A stretch of DNA of 64,000 bases from Hymenobacter glacialis (lineage in GTDB: Bacteria > Bacteroidota > Bacteroidia > Cytophagales > Hymenobacteraceae), in the NCBI RefSeq assembly GCF_001816165.1, contig NZ_MDZC01000133.1, positions 96,517 through 160,516 of the forward strand. Direction: 5' to 3'. Shown one piece after another: positions 25,050 through 36,120 of the stretch; the first letter of the stretch is position 1, and each line of letters starts with the position of its first letter. The translations under genes were made by a program, and so were the position numbers. The notes under the pieces are model-generated. The model did not search any database and was not told the DNA's origin. It saw only the letters and a list, made by a program, of their open reading frames with translations.

Positions 25050-25845
25050 TGTAGAGCGCTAGGTAGGAAGAGTGCAGGTTTTCGTCGGTGGCTACCTGGC
25101 TTAGCCGGTTGTGAAGGGCGTATTCGGTGAACATGCCGTTCATGTTGTCACTAAAGTCCTCATCGGACCGGACCACAGTATCTGCATATTCCATGCCCAT
25201 CTTAATGAAGCCGCTGAAGTCCGCCGTTTTTAGCGACGCCAACATGGAGTCGTCGATGTCCAGCATCTTGGCTTTCTCGAGGATGTTGCCCTCGAATTTG
25301 TCGGAGAATTCGTTGTTGTAGATTGAGAACACCGACTTCGCGTCCTTGAACACCGGGTCCTTTTTGTAGGTCGTCTTCAGGTACAGCGGAATCAGGCCCG
25401 TCATCCAGTCGCTGCAATGCACGATGTTGGGGGACCAGCCGAGTTTTTTCACCGTCTCAAGCACACCTTTGCAGAAAAAAATGGCACGCTCGTCGTTATC
25501 GGCGTAAAACTTGTCGTTTTTGTCAACCAAGGCCGACTTCCGGTGGAAATAATCTTCGTTATCGATAAAATAAACCTGCAGCTTGGCCGTGGGAATAGAA
25601 GCAACCTTGATAACCAAGGGTTTCTCGTCGTCGCCCACTGCAATATTGATACCCGAGAGGCGCACTACTTCGTGCAGCCGGTTCTTGCGCTCGTTGATAA
25701 TGCCAAAACGCGGCACGAAAATGCGGATTTCGCATCCCATTTCCTGCATGCTGGCGGGCAACCGACGCAGCATTTCAGCCACTTTCGTGGTCTGCAGAAA
25801 GGGGTCAATTTCGGTGGCCGCGTAAAGGATTCGTAGCTTCGACAT
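25030..25845 (-). CDS. Short glycogen/starch synthase-like protein (GT5 N-terminal domain only)
   Basis: The 271-residue protein matches the N-terminal catalytic half of GT5 starch/glycogen synthases: RILYAATEIDPF in place of the usual KxGGLADV region, then NIVHCSDWMTGLIPLYL. The C-terminal half, which carries most of the ADP-glucose site, is absent; normal synthases have about 470 residues. The KTGGL motif is replaced by TTKVAEML, so classical activity is unlikely. Annotation pipelines call such proteins glycogen synthase, which should be treated with caution. The gene has a good promoter at 25891-25898 and is followed by an overlapping DUF4270 gene. Confidence 0.8.
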   Translation of the reverse strand: MSKLRILYAATEIDPFLQTTKVAEMLRRLPASMQEMGCEIRIFVPRFGIINERKNRLHEVVRLSGINIAVGDDEKPLVIKVASIPTAKLQVYFIDNEDYFHRKSALVDKNDKFYADNDERAIFFCKGVLETVKKLGWSPNIVHCSDWMTGLIPLYLKTTYKKDPVFKDAKSVFSIYNNEFSDKFEGNILEKAKMLDIDDSMLASLKTADFSGFIKMGMEYADTVVRSDEDFSDNMNGMFTEYALHNRLSQVATDENLHSSYLALYNELAAN

Positions 25846-25890
25846 AAGGGATTATTGAAGAGAATGGGACAAGCCCATGCTATGGGTGCA

Positions 25891-25898
25891 CAAAATTA
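25891..25898 (-). promoter_or_regulatory. Bacteroidota promoter, -7 box TAATTTTG
   Basis: On the minus strand TAATTTTG fits TAnnTTTG, and a TTG at 25919-25921 lies 20 bases upstream as the -33 element. It drives the starch-synthase-like gene and probably DUF4270 and glmS. Confidence 0.7.
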
Positions 25899-25963
25899 AA
25901 CAATTTTGAGCGGAAAATCAATAAAACCTACTTTGGAGGCCAGTCCAATAGCCTTCCTCTTCT

Positions 25964-26812
25964 ATGCAGATACTAACTACCGCCGCCGGGTTGCAAGCCT
26001 ACACTGAGCAGGCCCGCCAAGCAGGCAAAAGCGTGGGCCTGGTGCCTACCATGGGTGCGTTGCACGCCGGCCACCTGCAACTGGTGCAGGCCGCCCGCGC
26101 TGATTGTGACGAGGTGATAGTCACCCTCTTTGTCAATCCAACGCAGTTCAACAACGCCGAGGACTTTCGGCTGTATCCACGGGTGCCGGAGGCCGATGCC
26201 GTGCTGCTGGAGCCGGTGGGCTGCACCGCGCTTTTTGTGCCGTCCGTGCCCGAGGTGTATCCGCAGCCCGCGGTGCTGCGGTTCGATTTCGGCTCCCTGG
26301 AACAGGTGATGGAGGGCGCGCACCGGCCCGGCCACTTCAACGGCGTGGCCACGGTGGTAAGCAAGCTATTTCACTTTGCGCGGCCGCACCGGGCCTACTT
26401 TGGGCAAAAAGACTGGCAGCAGGTAACGGTGATTCGCCAGTTGGTGGCGGACTTGTCGTTTGACCTGGAAGTTGTGACATGCCCCACCATCCGGGAGCCT
26501 GACGGGTTGGCCATGTCGTCGCGCAACCGGCGGCTCGCGCCCGAGGCACGCGCCGCCGCGCCGCTGCTGCACCAGGTGCTGGAGGCTGCCGCCGCCGAGG
26601 TCCGCCAGGGTGTACCTCCCAGTCAGGTGAAGGCCAGCGCTGAAGCGGCACTGCGTCGTGAGCCGCTCATCACGCCCGAATATTTCGAGATAGCCGATGC
26701 ACAAACCCTGCAGCCGCTGGCGGACTACGCCGCGGACCGGGACGTGGTGCTGTGCCTAGCTGCCCATTTGGGCGGTGTTCGGCTGATTGACAACCTTGTG
26801 GTGGCGGGCTAG
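25964..26812 (+). CDS. panC: Pantoate--beta-alanine ligase (pantothenate synthetase)
   Basis: The 282-residue enzyme joins pantoate and beta-alanine with ATP to make pantothenate, the precursor of coenzyme A. VPTMGALHAGHLQLV (HAGH at residues 34-37) is the ATP-binding HIGH-type motif; FVNPTQFNNAEDF, YFGQKDWQQ and MSSRNRRL are further active-site segments. Length fits the family. panD and panB are not present in the window. It is divergent from the starch-synthase-like gene across a 118-base gap; a TACTTTG-like sequence near 25929 may serve as its -7 box. Confidence 0.95.
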   Translation: MQILTTAAGLQAYTEQARQAGKSVGLVPTMGALHAGHLQLVQAARADCDEVIVTLFVNPTQFNNAEDFRLYPRVPEADAVLLEPVGCTALFVPSVPEVYPQPAVLRFDFGSLEQVMEGAHRPGHFNGVATVVSKLFHFARPHRAYFGQKDWQQVTVIRQLVADLSFDLEVVTCPTIREPDGLAMSSRNRRLAPEARAAAPLLHQVLEAAAAEVRQGVPPSQVKASAEAALRREPLITPEYFEIADAQTLQPLADYAADRDVVLCLAAHLGGVRLIDNLVVAG

Positions 26813-26830
26813 GCGGTAAAGTTAGCGCTT

Positions 26831-26838
26831 TACCTTTG
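26831..26838 (+). promoter_or_regulatory. -7 promoter box TACCTTTG
   Basis: An exact TAnnTTTG box between panC and the flippase-like membrane gene, 36 bases before that gene's TTG start codon. Confidence 0.65.
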
Positions 26839-26874
26839 CGGACTCTTTTAAACAATCACCATTCTATTTGCTAG

Positions 26875-27909
26875 TTGAAACAGCTACTTACCATTTTAAA
26901 ATACGCGCTGTTGCTGGCCCTCTCGGGGGTGCTGATGTGGTATGCCGTGCGTGGACAGGACTTGTCGCGAATCGGTCATTACATTGTTACGGCCAACTAC
27001 TTATGGTTAGGAATTACCATGGTGCTCTCGGTGCTGGGCTACTTTAGCCGGGCCTACCGCTGGCAAATGCAACTTACGGCTTCGCGCTACAAGGTGCCGT
27101 TTTGGAATGTGTACCACGCCATGATGGTGGGCTATCTGGCCAACATTGTGCTACCGCGCATGGGCGAAGTCATTCGCTGCTCGGTGCTGCGGCGCACGAG
27201 CGGGGTGCCGGTAGAGGTGTCGCTGGGCACGGTGATAACCGAGCGGGTGATTGACGTGCTGGTGTTGTTGCTGCTGTTAGGTAGTATTATGCTGCTGGAG
27301 TTTAACAAGTTCTGGGCATTTCTACAAAGCCTGTTTGCCGATAAATACGATTCTCTGGCAGCCAACCGCACTACTTTGCTTGCCTTGGTGGGCATTGCTG
27401 TGCTGTTGCTTGTCGTGTTTGGGTACCTGTTGTTTCGCAACCTCGAAAAACTGCGGCAATACACGCTTTTTGCCAAAGTAGTGGGCTTTGTGAAAGGGTT
27501 GTTGGCGGGCGTATTCAGCGTGCGCAAGCTGGAGAACAAGGGCCTATTCTTGTTGCATACCGGTTTCACCTGGTTGGTGTATTATCTGATGGACTACTTG
27601 GCGTTCAAGTGCTTTCCCGAAACGTATGGCCTTGACGCCAAGGCTGGCCTGGCGGTGCTCACGTTTGGGGCATTTGGCATGGCGGCGCCGGTGCAGGGTG
27701 GCATTGGTGTGTTCCACGTGATGGTGCAGAGCACCTTGCTGGTGTATGGAATCAGCAAGGAAGCGGGCATTGCCTATGCGCTGGTAGTGCACGGAGCGCA
27801 GACGTTACTGGTCGTGTTCATGGGAGGCATTAGCTTCATTGCCAGTGCCATTAAATCAGGCAAAGTGGCCAAGTCGCTGGCATCAGTACCCCTTGCGCCT
27901 CTTCCGTAG
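26875..27909 (+). CDS. Lysylphosphatidylglycerol synthase transmembrane-domain (AglD2/UPF0104) protein
   Basis: The 344-residue protein has about eight membrane helices and matches the LPG_synthase_TM/UPF0104 family, with conserved segments YFSRAYRWQ, GYLANIVLPRMGEVIRC and GAFGMAAPVQGGIGVFH. This fold forms the flippase half of MprF but occurs alone in many bacteria. A lipid-translocating role is inferred, not shown. The start is a TTG at 26875; an in-frame ATG appears only inside the first helix. The rfaE2 gene begins 2 bases after its stop, so the two are very likely co-transcribed. Confidence 0.88.
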   Translation: MKQLLTILKYALLLALSGVLMWYAVRGQDLSRIGHYIVTANYLWLGITMVLSVLGYFSRAYRWQMQLTASRYKVPFWNVYHAMMVGYLANIVLPRMGEVIRCSVLRRTSGVPVEVSLGTVITERVIDVLVLLLLLGSIMLLEFNKFWAFLQSLFADKYDSLAANRTTLLALVGIAVLLLVVFGYLLFRNLEKLRQYTLFAKVVGFVKGLLAGVFSVRKLENKGLFLLHTGFTWLVYYLMDYLAFKCFPETYGLDAKAGLAVLTFGAFGMAAPVQGGIGVFHVMVQSTLLVYGISKEAGIAYALVVHGAQTLLVVFMGGISFIASAIKSGKVAKSLASVPLAPLP

Positions 27910-27911
27910 AA

Positions 27912-28397
27912 ATGCCCTTTATGTGGACAAAAGATAAAATCAGGACCCGGGAGCAGCTGCCTGCCACGTTGGCCGAATGGCGGACGCAGGGCCGTAAAGT
28001 GGTATTCACCAACGGCTGCTTCGACCTGCTGCACCTCGGCCACGTCGATTACCTGGAGCAGGCCCGGCACTTGGGCGATGCCTTGGTGGTGGGCCTCAAT
28101 ACCGATGCGTCGGTAGGTGCCCTCAAGCCCGGCCGGCCCATTCAGGACGAAGATGCCCGGGCCCGTATTCTGGCTTCGCTGGCTTTTGTAGATGCTGTGG
28201 TGCTGTTCGGCGAGCCCACGCCGCTGGCCCTTATTGAGCTGGTGCAGCCCGACGTGCTGGTGAAAGGCGATGACTACGCCATCGACGGAATTGTGGGCCA
28301 TGAACTGGTGTTGAACAGGGGTGGGCAAGTGCTGACTGTGCCTCTGGTGCCGGGCTATAGCACTTCCCGCATTGTGGACCGTATATTGGGCGTATAG
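27912..28397 (+). CDS. rfaE2: D-glycero-beta-D-manno-heptose 1-phosphate adenylyltransferase
   Basis: The 161-residue nucleotidyltransferase corresponds to the C-terminal cytidylyltransferase-like domain of HldE. FTNGCFDLLHLGHVDYL holds the HxGH active-site motif (HLGH), and NTDASVGALKPGRPI and GYSTSRIVDRIL complete the fold (RSTT-type motif near the end). It would activate heptose-1-phosphate with ATP toward ADP-heptose for the LPS inner core. The kinase half is not in the window. An alternative ATG three codons in (27921) is possible. It sits 2 bases behind the flippase-like gene. Confidence 0.92.
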   Translation: MPFMWTKDKIRTREQLPATLAEWRTQGRKVVFTNGCFDLLHLGHVDYLEQARHLGDALVVGLNTDASVGALKPGRPIQDEDARARILASLAFVDAVVLFGEPTPLALIELVQPDVLVKGDDYAIDGIVGHELVLNRGGQVLTVPLVPGYSTSRIVDRILGV

Positions 28398-28518
28398 TGC
28401 TGTGCGGCATGTTTTTTGCGTAGCGTGTCACAGTAATTTTAATCAATCAAGATGTAGAAGCTTTCGCAGGTCATCCGCGCAGTAGTACCCTTCTCTTTCG
28501 TTTTAATACCTCATTGCC

Positions 28519-29196
28519 ATGTATATTATTCTCATTCTGCTCATGCTGGTTAGCTTCGCCATTCAGTGGCGGCTGCGCAGCAAGTTCAAGCAGTACTCGC
28601 AGGTAGGCCTCAAAGCCAACCTGACCGGTGCGCAGGTAGCCGAGCTCATGCTGGCCGACCACGGCATTACCGATGTGCGCATCATCAGCACCGACGGTAG
28701 CCTGACCGACCACTACAATCCCACCGACAAAACCGTGAATCTGAGCGAGGGCGTGTACGCCGAGCGTAGCGCCGCTGCCGCCGCCATTGCAGCCCACGAG
28801 TGCGGGCACGCCGTGCAGCACGCCACGGCCTATTCCATGCTGCAATTCCGCTCGGCTATGGTGCCGGCGCTCAGTGCCGTTTCCAAGTATATGCCGTGGA
28901 TTCTGCTGGCGGGCGTCTTCATGATTAACCGTAGCATGATTCCGTTGGGCTTGGGCATTGTGCTGTTTTCGCTCACCACCATCTTCTCTTTTGTGACGTT
29001 GCCCGTGGAGTTTGACGCCTCGCGCCGGGCCCTGGCCTGGATGGACACGCGGGGTGTGGTAACCACCGAGGAGCACGTCATGGCCAAAGACGCCTTGTGG
29101 TGGGCTGCCATGACCTACGTGGTGGCCGCCATTAGCTCGCTGGCCACGCTGCTTTACTACGTGATGATTTTCATGGGCGGCAGCCGCCGCAGTTAG
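28519..29196 (+). CDS. Membrane zinc metallopeptidase (YugP/Zn_peptidase_2 family)
   Basis: The 225-residue protein has membrane helices at the N-terminus (MYIILILLMLVSFAIQW) and three in the C-terminal half, and the zinc site AAHECGHAVQH, about residues 93-103, the HExxH-like form HECGH. These match the Zn_peptidase_2 (YugP) family. The substrate is unknown. It ends before a strong terminator at 29213-29252, and its own promoter was not identified in the 120-base gap after rfaE2. Confidence 0.92.
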   Translation: MYIILILLMLVSFAIQWRLRSKFKQYSQVGLKANLTGAQVAELMLADHGITDVRIISTDGSLTDHYNPTDKTVNLSEGVYAERSAAAAAIAAHECGHAVQHATAYSMLQFRSAMVPALSAVSKYMPWILLAGVFMINRSMIPLGLGIVLFSLTTIFSFVTLPVEFDASRRALAWMDTRGVVTTEEHVMAKDALWWAAMTYVVAAISSLATLLYYVMIFMGGSRRS

Positions 29197-29212
29197 TGAA
29201 CTGTATTCTTAC

Positions 29213-29252
29213 AAAAAAGCCGTCATCCTGCAGGCAGGGTGACGGCTTTTTT
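29213..29252 (+). terminator. Rho-independent terminator of the metallopeptidase gene
   Basis: A 17-base stem with one mismatch (AAAAAAGCCGTCATCCT against AGGGTGACGGCTTTTTT), followed on the plus strand by a T-run. Confidence 0.9.
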
Positions 29253-29289
29253 GTTCCCGCGTTTTGCTGGTGTTACTACCCGATTACGC

Positions 29290-29380
29290 CCCGAGACAAC
29301 AGAATGCCTCAACTGCGGAGTAAGCGCGCCTCCCTAAGAGACGTTTTTACTCCGCAACTGAGGTATTCTGTTGTCTCGGG
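29290..29380. repeat. 34-base inverted repeat between convergent genes
   Basis: The arms 29290-29323 and 29347-29380 begin CCCGAGACAACAGAAT and pair with three mismatches. It sits between the metallopeptidase terminator and ettA and does not resemble the other repeat families in the window. Confidence 0.8.
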
Positions 29381-29421
29381 ATAAATTAATTAGCGAGTTG
29401 CTGTTGACTATGGCAAAGCCA

Positions 29422-31086
<1,665 letters not shown>

Positions 31087-31420
31087 GGGGTTTGCAGAGA
31101 ATGAAGTAATGAATAGTGAGCCAGCAGCAATGGGGTTGTTGCGCCCCAGCGCTGGTTCAACTCCCGGCGAGGCCGCCAGTGGCCTTGGCACCGGAGTTGA
31201 GGGGCAAAGAACGGCAGGGCAGCGCTGCCAAACCAGACCCCGGTTTTGCTCGCCTTTAATGCGTCATTCCCCGCTTCTTGTATTTCTCACCTACTGTAGC
31301 TGTTCATTCGTCTAAGAATACACCAATTCGTCATGTTTTTAGCGTAAACTTGTAACCCCTTCCCGTTCCACGTTTCAGCTGCACCGTATTCAACACACCT
31401 ACCCACGAGCTTAATTTAGT
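31087..31420. other. 334-base divergent intergenic region, no gene
   Basis: This gap lies between divergent ettA and the DUF349 gene. I see no credible ORF, no RNA gene and no exact TAnnTTTG box on either strand. It contains short GC-rich self-complementary stretches (GGCAGCGCTGCC near 31217) but no long inverted repeat. Confidence 0.5.
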
Positions 31421-32737
31421 ATGGAACCAACCGACCCCTTGCTGGCCGAAGCCAAGCGCTACGGCTACGTGGAAGCCGAAGGTGTGTGGCTGCGCCCCGT
31501 GCTGGGCCAGCCCGCCCGCCAGATAGGCCTGGTCAAAGAATCGGACGATGCCGCGCTGCTCTATTTCGCGCACCGTTTTGACGCCCTGGACACCAAAGTA
31601 GACGCGTTGCTCTCCAAAATGGAAGCCAGCGACAACAAAGGCTCGTTTCTGATGAAGGCCCTGCACCTCAAAGAACAGCTGCTGACCTACGATGGCCTCG
31701 GCGACTTTGCCCGCCTGCACCGCCACCTCACCGACGCAGAGGAATCCATTGCCGTGACCGTGGCCCACAACCGCGAGAAGAACCTGGCCATCAAACTTGG
31801 CTTCATTCAGGAAGCCGAAGCCCTGCGCGACAGCGTGGAGTGGATATCGGCCAGCGAGAAAGTGAAGGACCTGCGCCAGGGCTGGCTCAAAACCGGCCCC
31901 GTGGACAAGGAAATGGCCGACAAGCTGGAACACCGGTTCCAAACAGCTATTCAGGCGTTTTTCGACCGCCGCAAAGAGTTTCAGGCCGACAAAAAGGCCA
32001 TGACGTCGCGGGTGCAAAACCGCTACCGCGAGCTCATTCAGCAGGCCGAAAACCTGAAGAACTCCGACCAGTTTGAAGCCACTTCCCGCCAGCTCAAGCA
32101 GCTGCAGCTGGCCTGGCGCGAGGTAAATGGCTCCTTGCCAAAAAAGCAGGCGTCGGAGCTGTGGACCCGCTTCCGGGCGGCCAATAACTTCTTTTTTGAG
32201 CGGCTGAAAGTGCACATTGCGTCACAGCAGGTGGCCGGTGCCCCCGGCGCGGCCGCCTCGCCCGAGGTGCTGCTGGAGCGCAAGCGCGCCCTCGCCAGCC
32301 GCGCCGAGGACCTGATGAACATTCCGCCCCAGGAAGCCATTCACCAAGCCAAAGCCCTGCAGGCAGAATGGAAGCAGGTGGGCACCGTGCGCGGCGAAGA
32401 GTCGGACCGTATCTGGCAGCGCTTTATGGTGGCCTGCGACAAGATATTTGAGCTCAGCGCGCTGGAGTACCACCTGCGCAAGCGCGTGGGCGGCGAGCCC
32501 GCTGCCACCCCCGCCGAGCGGGCCCGCTTCCGGGCCACTACGCTGCGCGAGCTGCTGAAAGACGACCACCAGGAGCTGGAAGTGCTGCGCGACAACCTGG
32601 ATAAGCTCAGCATCAGCACCGCCAACGAGGCCTTCCGGCAAATGCTGCAAACCAAAATCCGGTCACTTGAACGCAAAATTCGCACGAAAAACGACTTGAT
32701 TGCTTTATTCAGCCAGCAGGCGCAAGCCGCGGGCTAA
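31421..32737 (+). CDS. DUF349 domain-containing protein
   Basis: The 438-residue, largely helical protein contains repeated DUF349 units, visible as WREVNGSLPKKQASELWTRF and WKQVGTVRGEESDRIWQRF with the W..G......LW.RF spacing. The charged, Glu/Lys/Arg-rich helices between suggest a long three-helix-bundle chain. DUF349 proteins are widespread in Bacteroidota but their function is not established. No signal peptide or membrane segment is visible, so it is cytosolic. The DUF2795 gene follows 101 bases later with its own promoter. Confidence 0.9.
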   Translation: MEPTDPLLAEAKRYGYVEAEGVWLRPVLGQPARQIGLVKESDDAALLYFAHRFDALDTKVDALLSKMEASDNKGSFLMKALHLKEQLLTYDGLGDFARLHRHLTDAEESIAVTVAHNREKNLAIKLGFIQEAEALRDSVEWISASEKVKDLRQGWLKTGPVDKEMADKLEHRFQTAIQAFFDRRKEFQADKKAMTSRVQNRYRELIQQAENLKNSDQFEATSRQLKQLQLAWREVNGSLPKKQASELWTRFRAANNFFFERLKVHIASQQVAGAPGAAASPEVLLERKRALASRAEDLMNIPPQEAIHQAKALQAEWKQVGTVRGEESDRIWQRFMVACDKIFELSALEYHLRKRVGGEPAATPAERARFRATTLRELLKDDHQELEVLRDNLDKLSISTANEAFRQMLQTKIRSLERKIRTKNDLIALFSQQAQAAG

Positions 32738-32805
32738 ACCTTGGGCCAACTTTTGCGTTGTCGGTTTCAGCGCATTTTCTGGCTTGTATTTTGACAGGAA
32801 ACAGC

Positions 32806-32813
32806 TACCTTCG
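32806..32813 (+). promoter_or_regulatory. Promoter with -7 box TACCTTCG and -33 TTG
   Basis: TACCTTCG differs from TAnnTTTG by one base; a TTG at 32784-32786 lies 19 bases upstream, the expected spacing. It would drive the DUF2795 gene at 32839. Confidence 0.55.
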
Positions 32814-32838
32814 CCAACCTTTTTTTATCCTCCTTACT

Positions 32839-33060
32839 ATGTATTGGACACTCGAACTCGCTTCCTACCTGGAAGATGCTCCCTGGCCCGCCACCAAAGA
32901 CGAACTGATTGACTTTTCTATCCGCTCGGGTGCGCCCATGGAAGTGGTTGAGAACCTGCAAGCCCTGGAAGATGACGGCCAGCCCTACGAAAACATCGAA
33001 GAAGTGTGGCCCGACTACCCGACCAAGGAGGACTTCATGTTCAACGAAGACGAATACTAG
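32839..33060 (+). CDS. DUF2795 domain-containing protein
   Basis: A 73-residue acidic protein beginning MYWTLELASYLEDAPWPATK and ending KEDFMFNEDEY. It is a full-length DUF2795 protein, a small, very conserved Bacteroidota family with a helix-rich N-terminus and an acidic tail. Function is unknown. The start is the ATG at 32839; the frame extends 81 bases further upstream but overlaps the promoter. Confidence 0.88.
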   Translation: MYWTLELASYLEDAPWPATKDELIDFSIRSGAPMEVVENLQALEDDGQPYENIEEVWPDYPTKEDFMFNEDEY

Positions 33061-33070
33061 GAGAGTTGTG

Positions 33071-33140
33071 AGTTGAGAGTTATGAGTTACGAGTTGAAAA
33101 AGGACCTACCGGCTAAACTCATAACCCATAACTCTCAGCT
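33071..33140. repeat. Inverted repeat of GAGTTATGAGTT type
   Basis: Arms 33071-33095 and 33116-33140 (AGTTGAGAGTTATGAGTTACG and its complement) pair with three mismatches over 25 bases. Such GAGTTATGAGTT sequences are common low-complexity intergenic repeats in Cytophagales. The element overlaps the apparent start of the ABC ATPase gene. Confidence 0.75.
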
Positions 33141-33873
33141 GATAACTCCCACGCTCTACGTGGAAAATCTGGTTGCGGGCTACCCCGGAAGGGTGCTGGT
33201 CCGCAACCTTTTTTTGTGCTTGCCAGAGCCTGCTTTCGTGGCTGTGGTGGGCCACAACGGCAGCGGCAAAACCACTCTTTTCCGGGTGCTCACGGGGCAG
33301 TTGCCCTATGAGGGCAGCGTGCAGCTGCTGGGGCAGGAAGTGCGCGGCCTGCGGCGCGCGGCACAAGCGGGCCTGCTGGGCTACCTGCCGCAGCGGGGCA
33401 GCATTGGCTTCTCCATTGCGGTGCGGGAGCTGGTGGTGATGGGGCGCTACCGCCACCACGGCCTTCTCAGCGCCTACGCACCCGCCGACTACGCCCTGGC
33501 CGACGCCGCTCTCGAGCGCGTGGGAATGGGGCACCTGTCCCGGCAGGACTTTACCCAGCTCTCCGGCGGCGAGCAGCAGCTGGTGTGGCTGGCCCAGCTT
33601 AGCCTACAAGATGCCCAGCTCTACCTGCTCGATGAGCCCACCCAGCAGCTCGACGTGTACTACCGCCGTCAGGTATTCGGCCTGATACACGGCTGGGTGC
33701 AGGAGCAGGGCAAAACCGTACTCTGCAGCACCCACGACCTCGACAACCTGCCCGGCCTAAGCGGCTACCTACTCAACCTATCCGAGCCGCAGCCACAGTT
33801 GCGGCCGCTCTCGCCGCACACGGTGCAGGCGGCCCGCGAGTGGCTGGAGCAAGCCCCGCGCCGCGCCACCTGA
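33073..33873 (+). CDS. ABC transporter ATP-binding protein (FecE/metal-siderophore type), orphan; start uncertain
   Basis: Up to 266 residues. Walker A is GHNGSGKTT, the signature is QLSGGEQQLVWLAQL, Walker B is LYLLDEPTQQLD and the H-loop is CSTHDLDNL, closest to ATPases of iron-siderophore and zinc/manganese importers. No permease or binding protein is adjacent, so its partner must be elsewhere. The first ~25 codons lie in a hairpin repeat, and the conserved protein begins only at TLYVENLVAGYPG, so a GTG at 33160 or another non-ATG start near the end of the repeat may be real. Confidence 0.8.
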   Translation: MRVMSYELKKDLPAKLITHNSQLITPTLYVENLVAGYPGRVLVRNLFLCLPEPAFVAVVGHNGSGKTTLFRVLTGQLPYEGSVQLLGQEVRGLRRAAQAGLLGYLPQRGSIGFSIAVRELVVMGRYRHHGLLSAYAPADYALADAALERVGMGHLSRQDFTQLSGGEQQLVWLAQLSLQDAQLYLLDEPTQQLDVYYRRQVFGLIHGWVQEQGKTVLCSTHDLDNLPGLSGYLLNLSEPQPQLRPLSPHTVQAAREWLEQAPRRAT

Positions 33874-33877
33874 AGCC

Positions 33878-35071
33878 CTAGCGCTGCCCCGGCTTGCCGC
33901 GCAGCAGCTGCACAATGGAACGCATAAACGGCCCCGGCGTCACCGAGTTCATCACCCGCAGGTTGTCGGCCCAGGAAGTGGTTTCGTCCAGAAAGCGGAA
34001 GATGCGCTCCACTGGATTGCGTTCGAACAGCTGCCGGAAAATGTCGCGCGTGCTCTCGCCTCTGCGTTTCATTATGTCAAGCAGCAGGGTGTCGAATAGC
34101 CGGAACTGCCATTTATCGCCTGTGGTATCGGCGGGCGGATGGCCAGTGCGGGCCAGCGCCTCCACCAGCCGCGCCGAGTGCTGCTGAATGCGCTTGAACG
34201 CGTAGCCGGTACTGGGCTTGGCCCGCCCGCCGCGCGTACCCAGGTTGATGATGTGGGCCCCCGTACGGGCGGGCAGCGGATGGTCCGTCATCGGAATGGC
34301 TCCAATTTCCACGGCCGCAATGCGGTAGTCCCGGCCTGCTAAAGTCGTAGCGAGGTACTCGCGGATGGCGGCCTCGTATTCGGCTTTCAGTAGTAGCTTT
34401 TCTGAGAACAACGTGAATTCCACTAAGGCTTTACGGGCCGAAAAAGGAAGCACGTAAATGAACCGGGCCTCGTGGTGCTGCTCGCCCCGGAAGTCCATAA
34501 ACTCCACTACCTCCGGGTTGAAGGCATCGGCATCAGTTTCCACTTCCCACCCCACAAAATGCTGCAGCAGGTAGCGGTGCTTCTGCGGCTGCCTGAGCTG
34601 CTGCAGATTAGGCGGGCGGCTGTCGAAGGCATAGCGCGCCGAGAAGGTGCCGGCGGTGCTTTGGGCCCGCACGCCGGTGGCGGTGTTTTCCAGACTTTCC
34701 ACGGTGCCGCGCACCTGGTCGAACTGGGGTTTGCCAGCCAGGGCTTCGCGCACGAAGTGGTAATAGTCCAGGCCGCGAATCATGCGGTAGCGGTAGGCAC
34801 CCAGGTCAATTACCTTTTCAAAGCCGGGGCTGCGGAAGGCAATCTGGCGCCACTCATGCGCCGCGATGCCGTCGAAGACCATCGGCGTATCCGACCAGTA
34901 GGACCAGGTGCGGTCGTTCTGGTCCTTGGCGTCGGGCTCTATGAGCAGTACTTTTTTGCCGGCCAGGCGGGGCTCCTGCGCCAGGTGGTACGCCAGACTC
35001 AGGCCCGCTGCGCTGCCACCCACAATGAGGTAGTCGTATTCTGACACAGGAGTAACAATTGCTGGCGGCAT
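33878..35071 (-). CDS. crtY: Lycopene beta-cyclase (CrtY type)
   Basis: The 397-residue flavoprotein carries the NAD(P)/FAD fold DYLIVGGSAAGLSLAYHLA near residues 13-31 and the CrtY mark NDRTWSYW, with the later NLGTRGGRAKPSTGYAFKRI. It would close the ends of lycopene to make beta-carotene, in line with the red-pink pigments of Hymenobacter. No other carotenoid gene is in the window. The start is the ATG at 35071; the open frame upstream to 35182 does not resemble the family. The 3' end nearly abuts the convergent ABC ATPase (4-base gap) with no room for a terminator. Confidence 0.9.
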   Translation of the reverse strand: MPPAIVTPVSEYDYLIVGGSAAGLSLAYHLAQEPRLAGKKVLLIEPDAKDQNDRTWSYWSDTPMVFDGIAAHEWRQIAFRSPGFEKVIDLGAYRYRMIRGLDYYHFVREALAGKPQFDQVRGTVESLENTATGVRAQSTAGTFSARYAFDSRPPNLQQLRQPQKHRYLLQHFVGWEVETDADAFNPEVVEFMDFRGEQHHEARFIYVLPFSARKALVEFTLFSEKLLLKAEYEAAIREYLATTLAGRDYRIAAVEIGAIPMTDHPLPARTGAHIINLGTRGGRAKPSTGYAFKRIQQHSARLVEALARTGHPPADTTGDKWQFRLFDTLLLDIMKRRGESTRDIFRQLFERNPVERIFRFLDETTSWADNLRVMNSVTPGPFMRSIVQLLRGKPGQR

Positions 35072-35113
35072 AAAAACAGAGCGGAGCACGACGGGCGCAG
35101 GCAAAACTACCCA

Positions 35114-35144
35114 CAAAAAAAGCCGCTCCCGAAGAAGCGGCTTT
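35114..35144 (-). terminator. Rho-independent terminator of the LOG-family gene
   Basis: A 9-base stem (AAAGCCGCT at 35119-35127 with AGCGGCTTT at 35136-35144) followed on the minus strand by seven T (35114-35120). Confidence 0.85.
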
Positions 35145-35175
35145 CCAACGCAAGGGTTTTCAAACCAGAAAGCGC

Positions 35176-35223
35176 CGTCCACAAAATCCGTGAAATTCGC
35201 TAAAATTCGAAAAATCCGTGGTC

Positions 35224-35226
<3 letters not shown>
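35176..35226. repeat. Half copy of the ATCCGTG repeat, ending at the LOG stop codon
   Basis: The stretch starts CGTCCACAAAATCCGTGAAA and ends with ATCCGTGGTCTTA, whose last bases are the complement of the LOG gene's TAA stop. It matches one arm of the inverted repeat at 58296-58525, which ends at the stop of another gene in the same way. Confidence 0.7.
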
Positions 35227-36090
<864 letters not shown>

Positions 36091-36120
36091 AGTTTCTGTG
36101 GGAATTCCTGCTAAAAGCAA

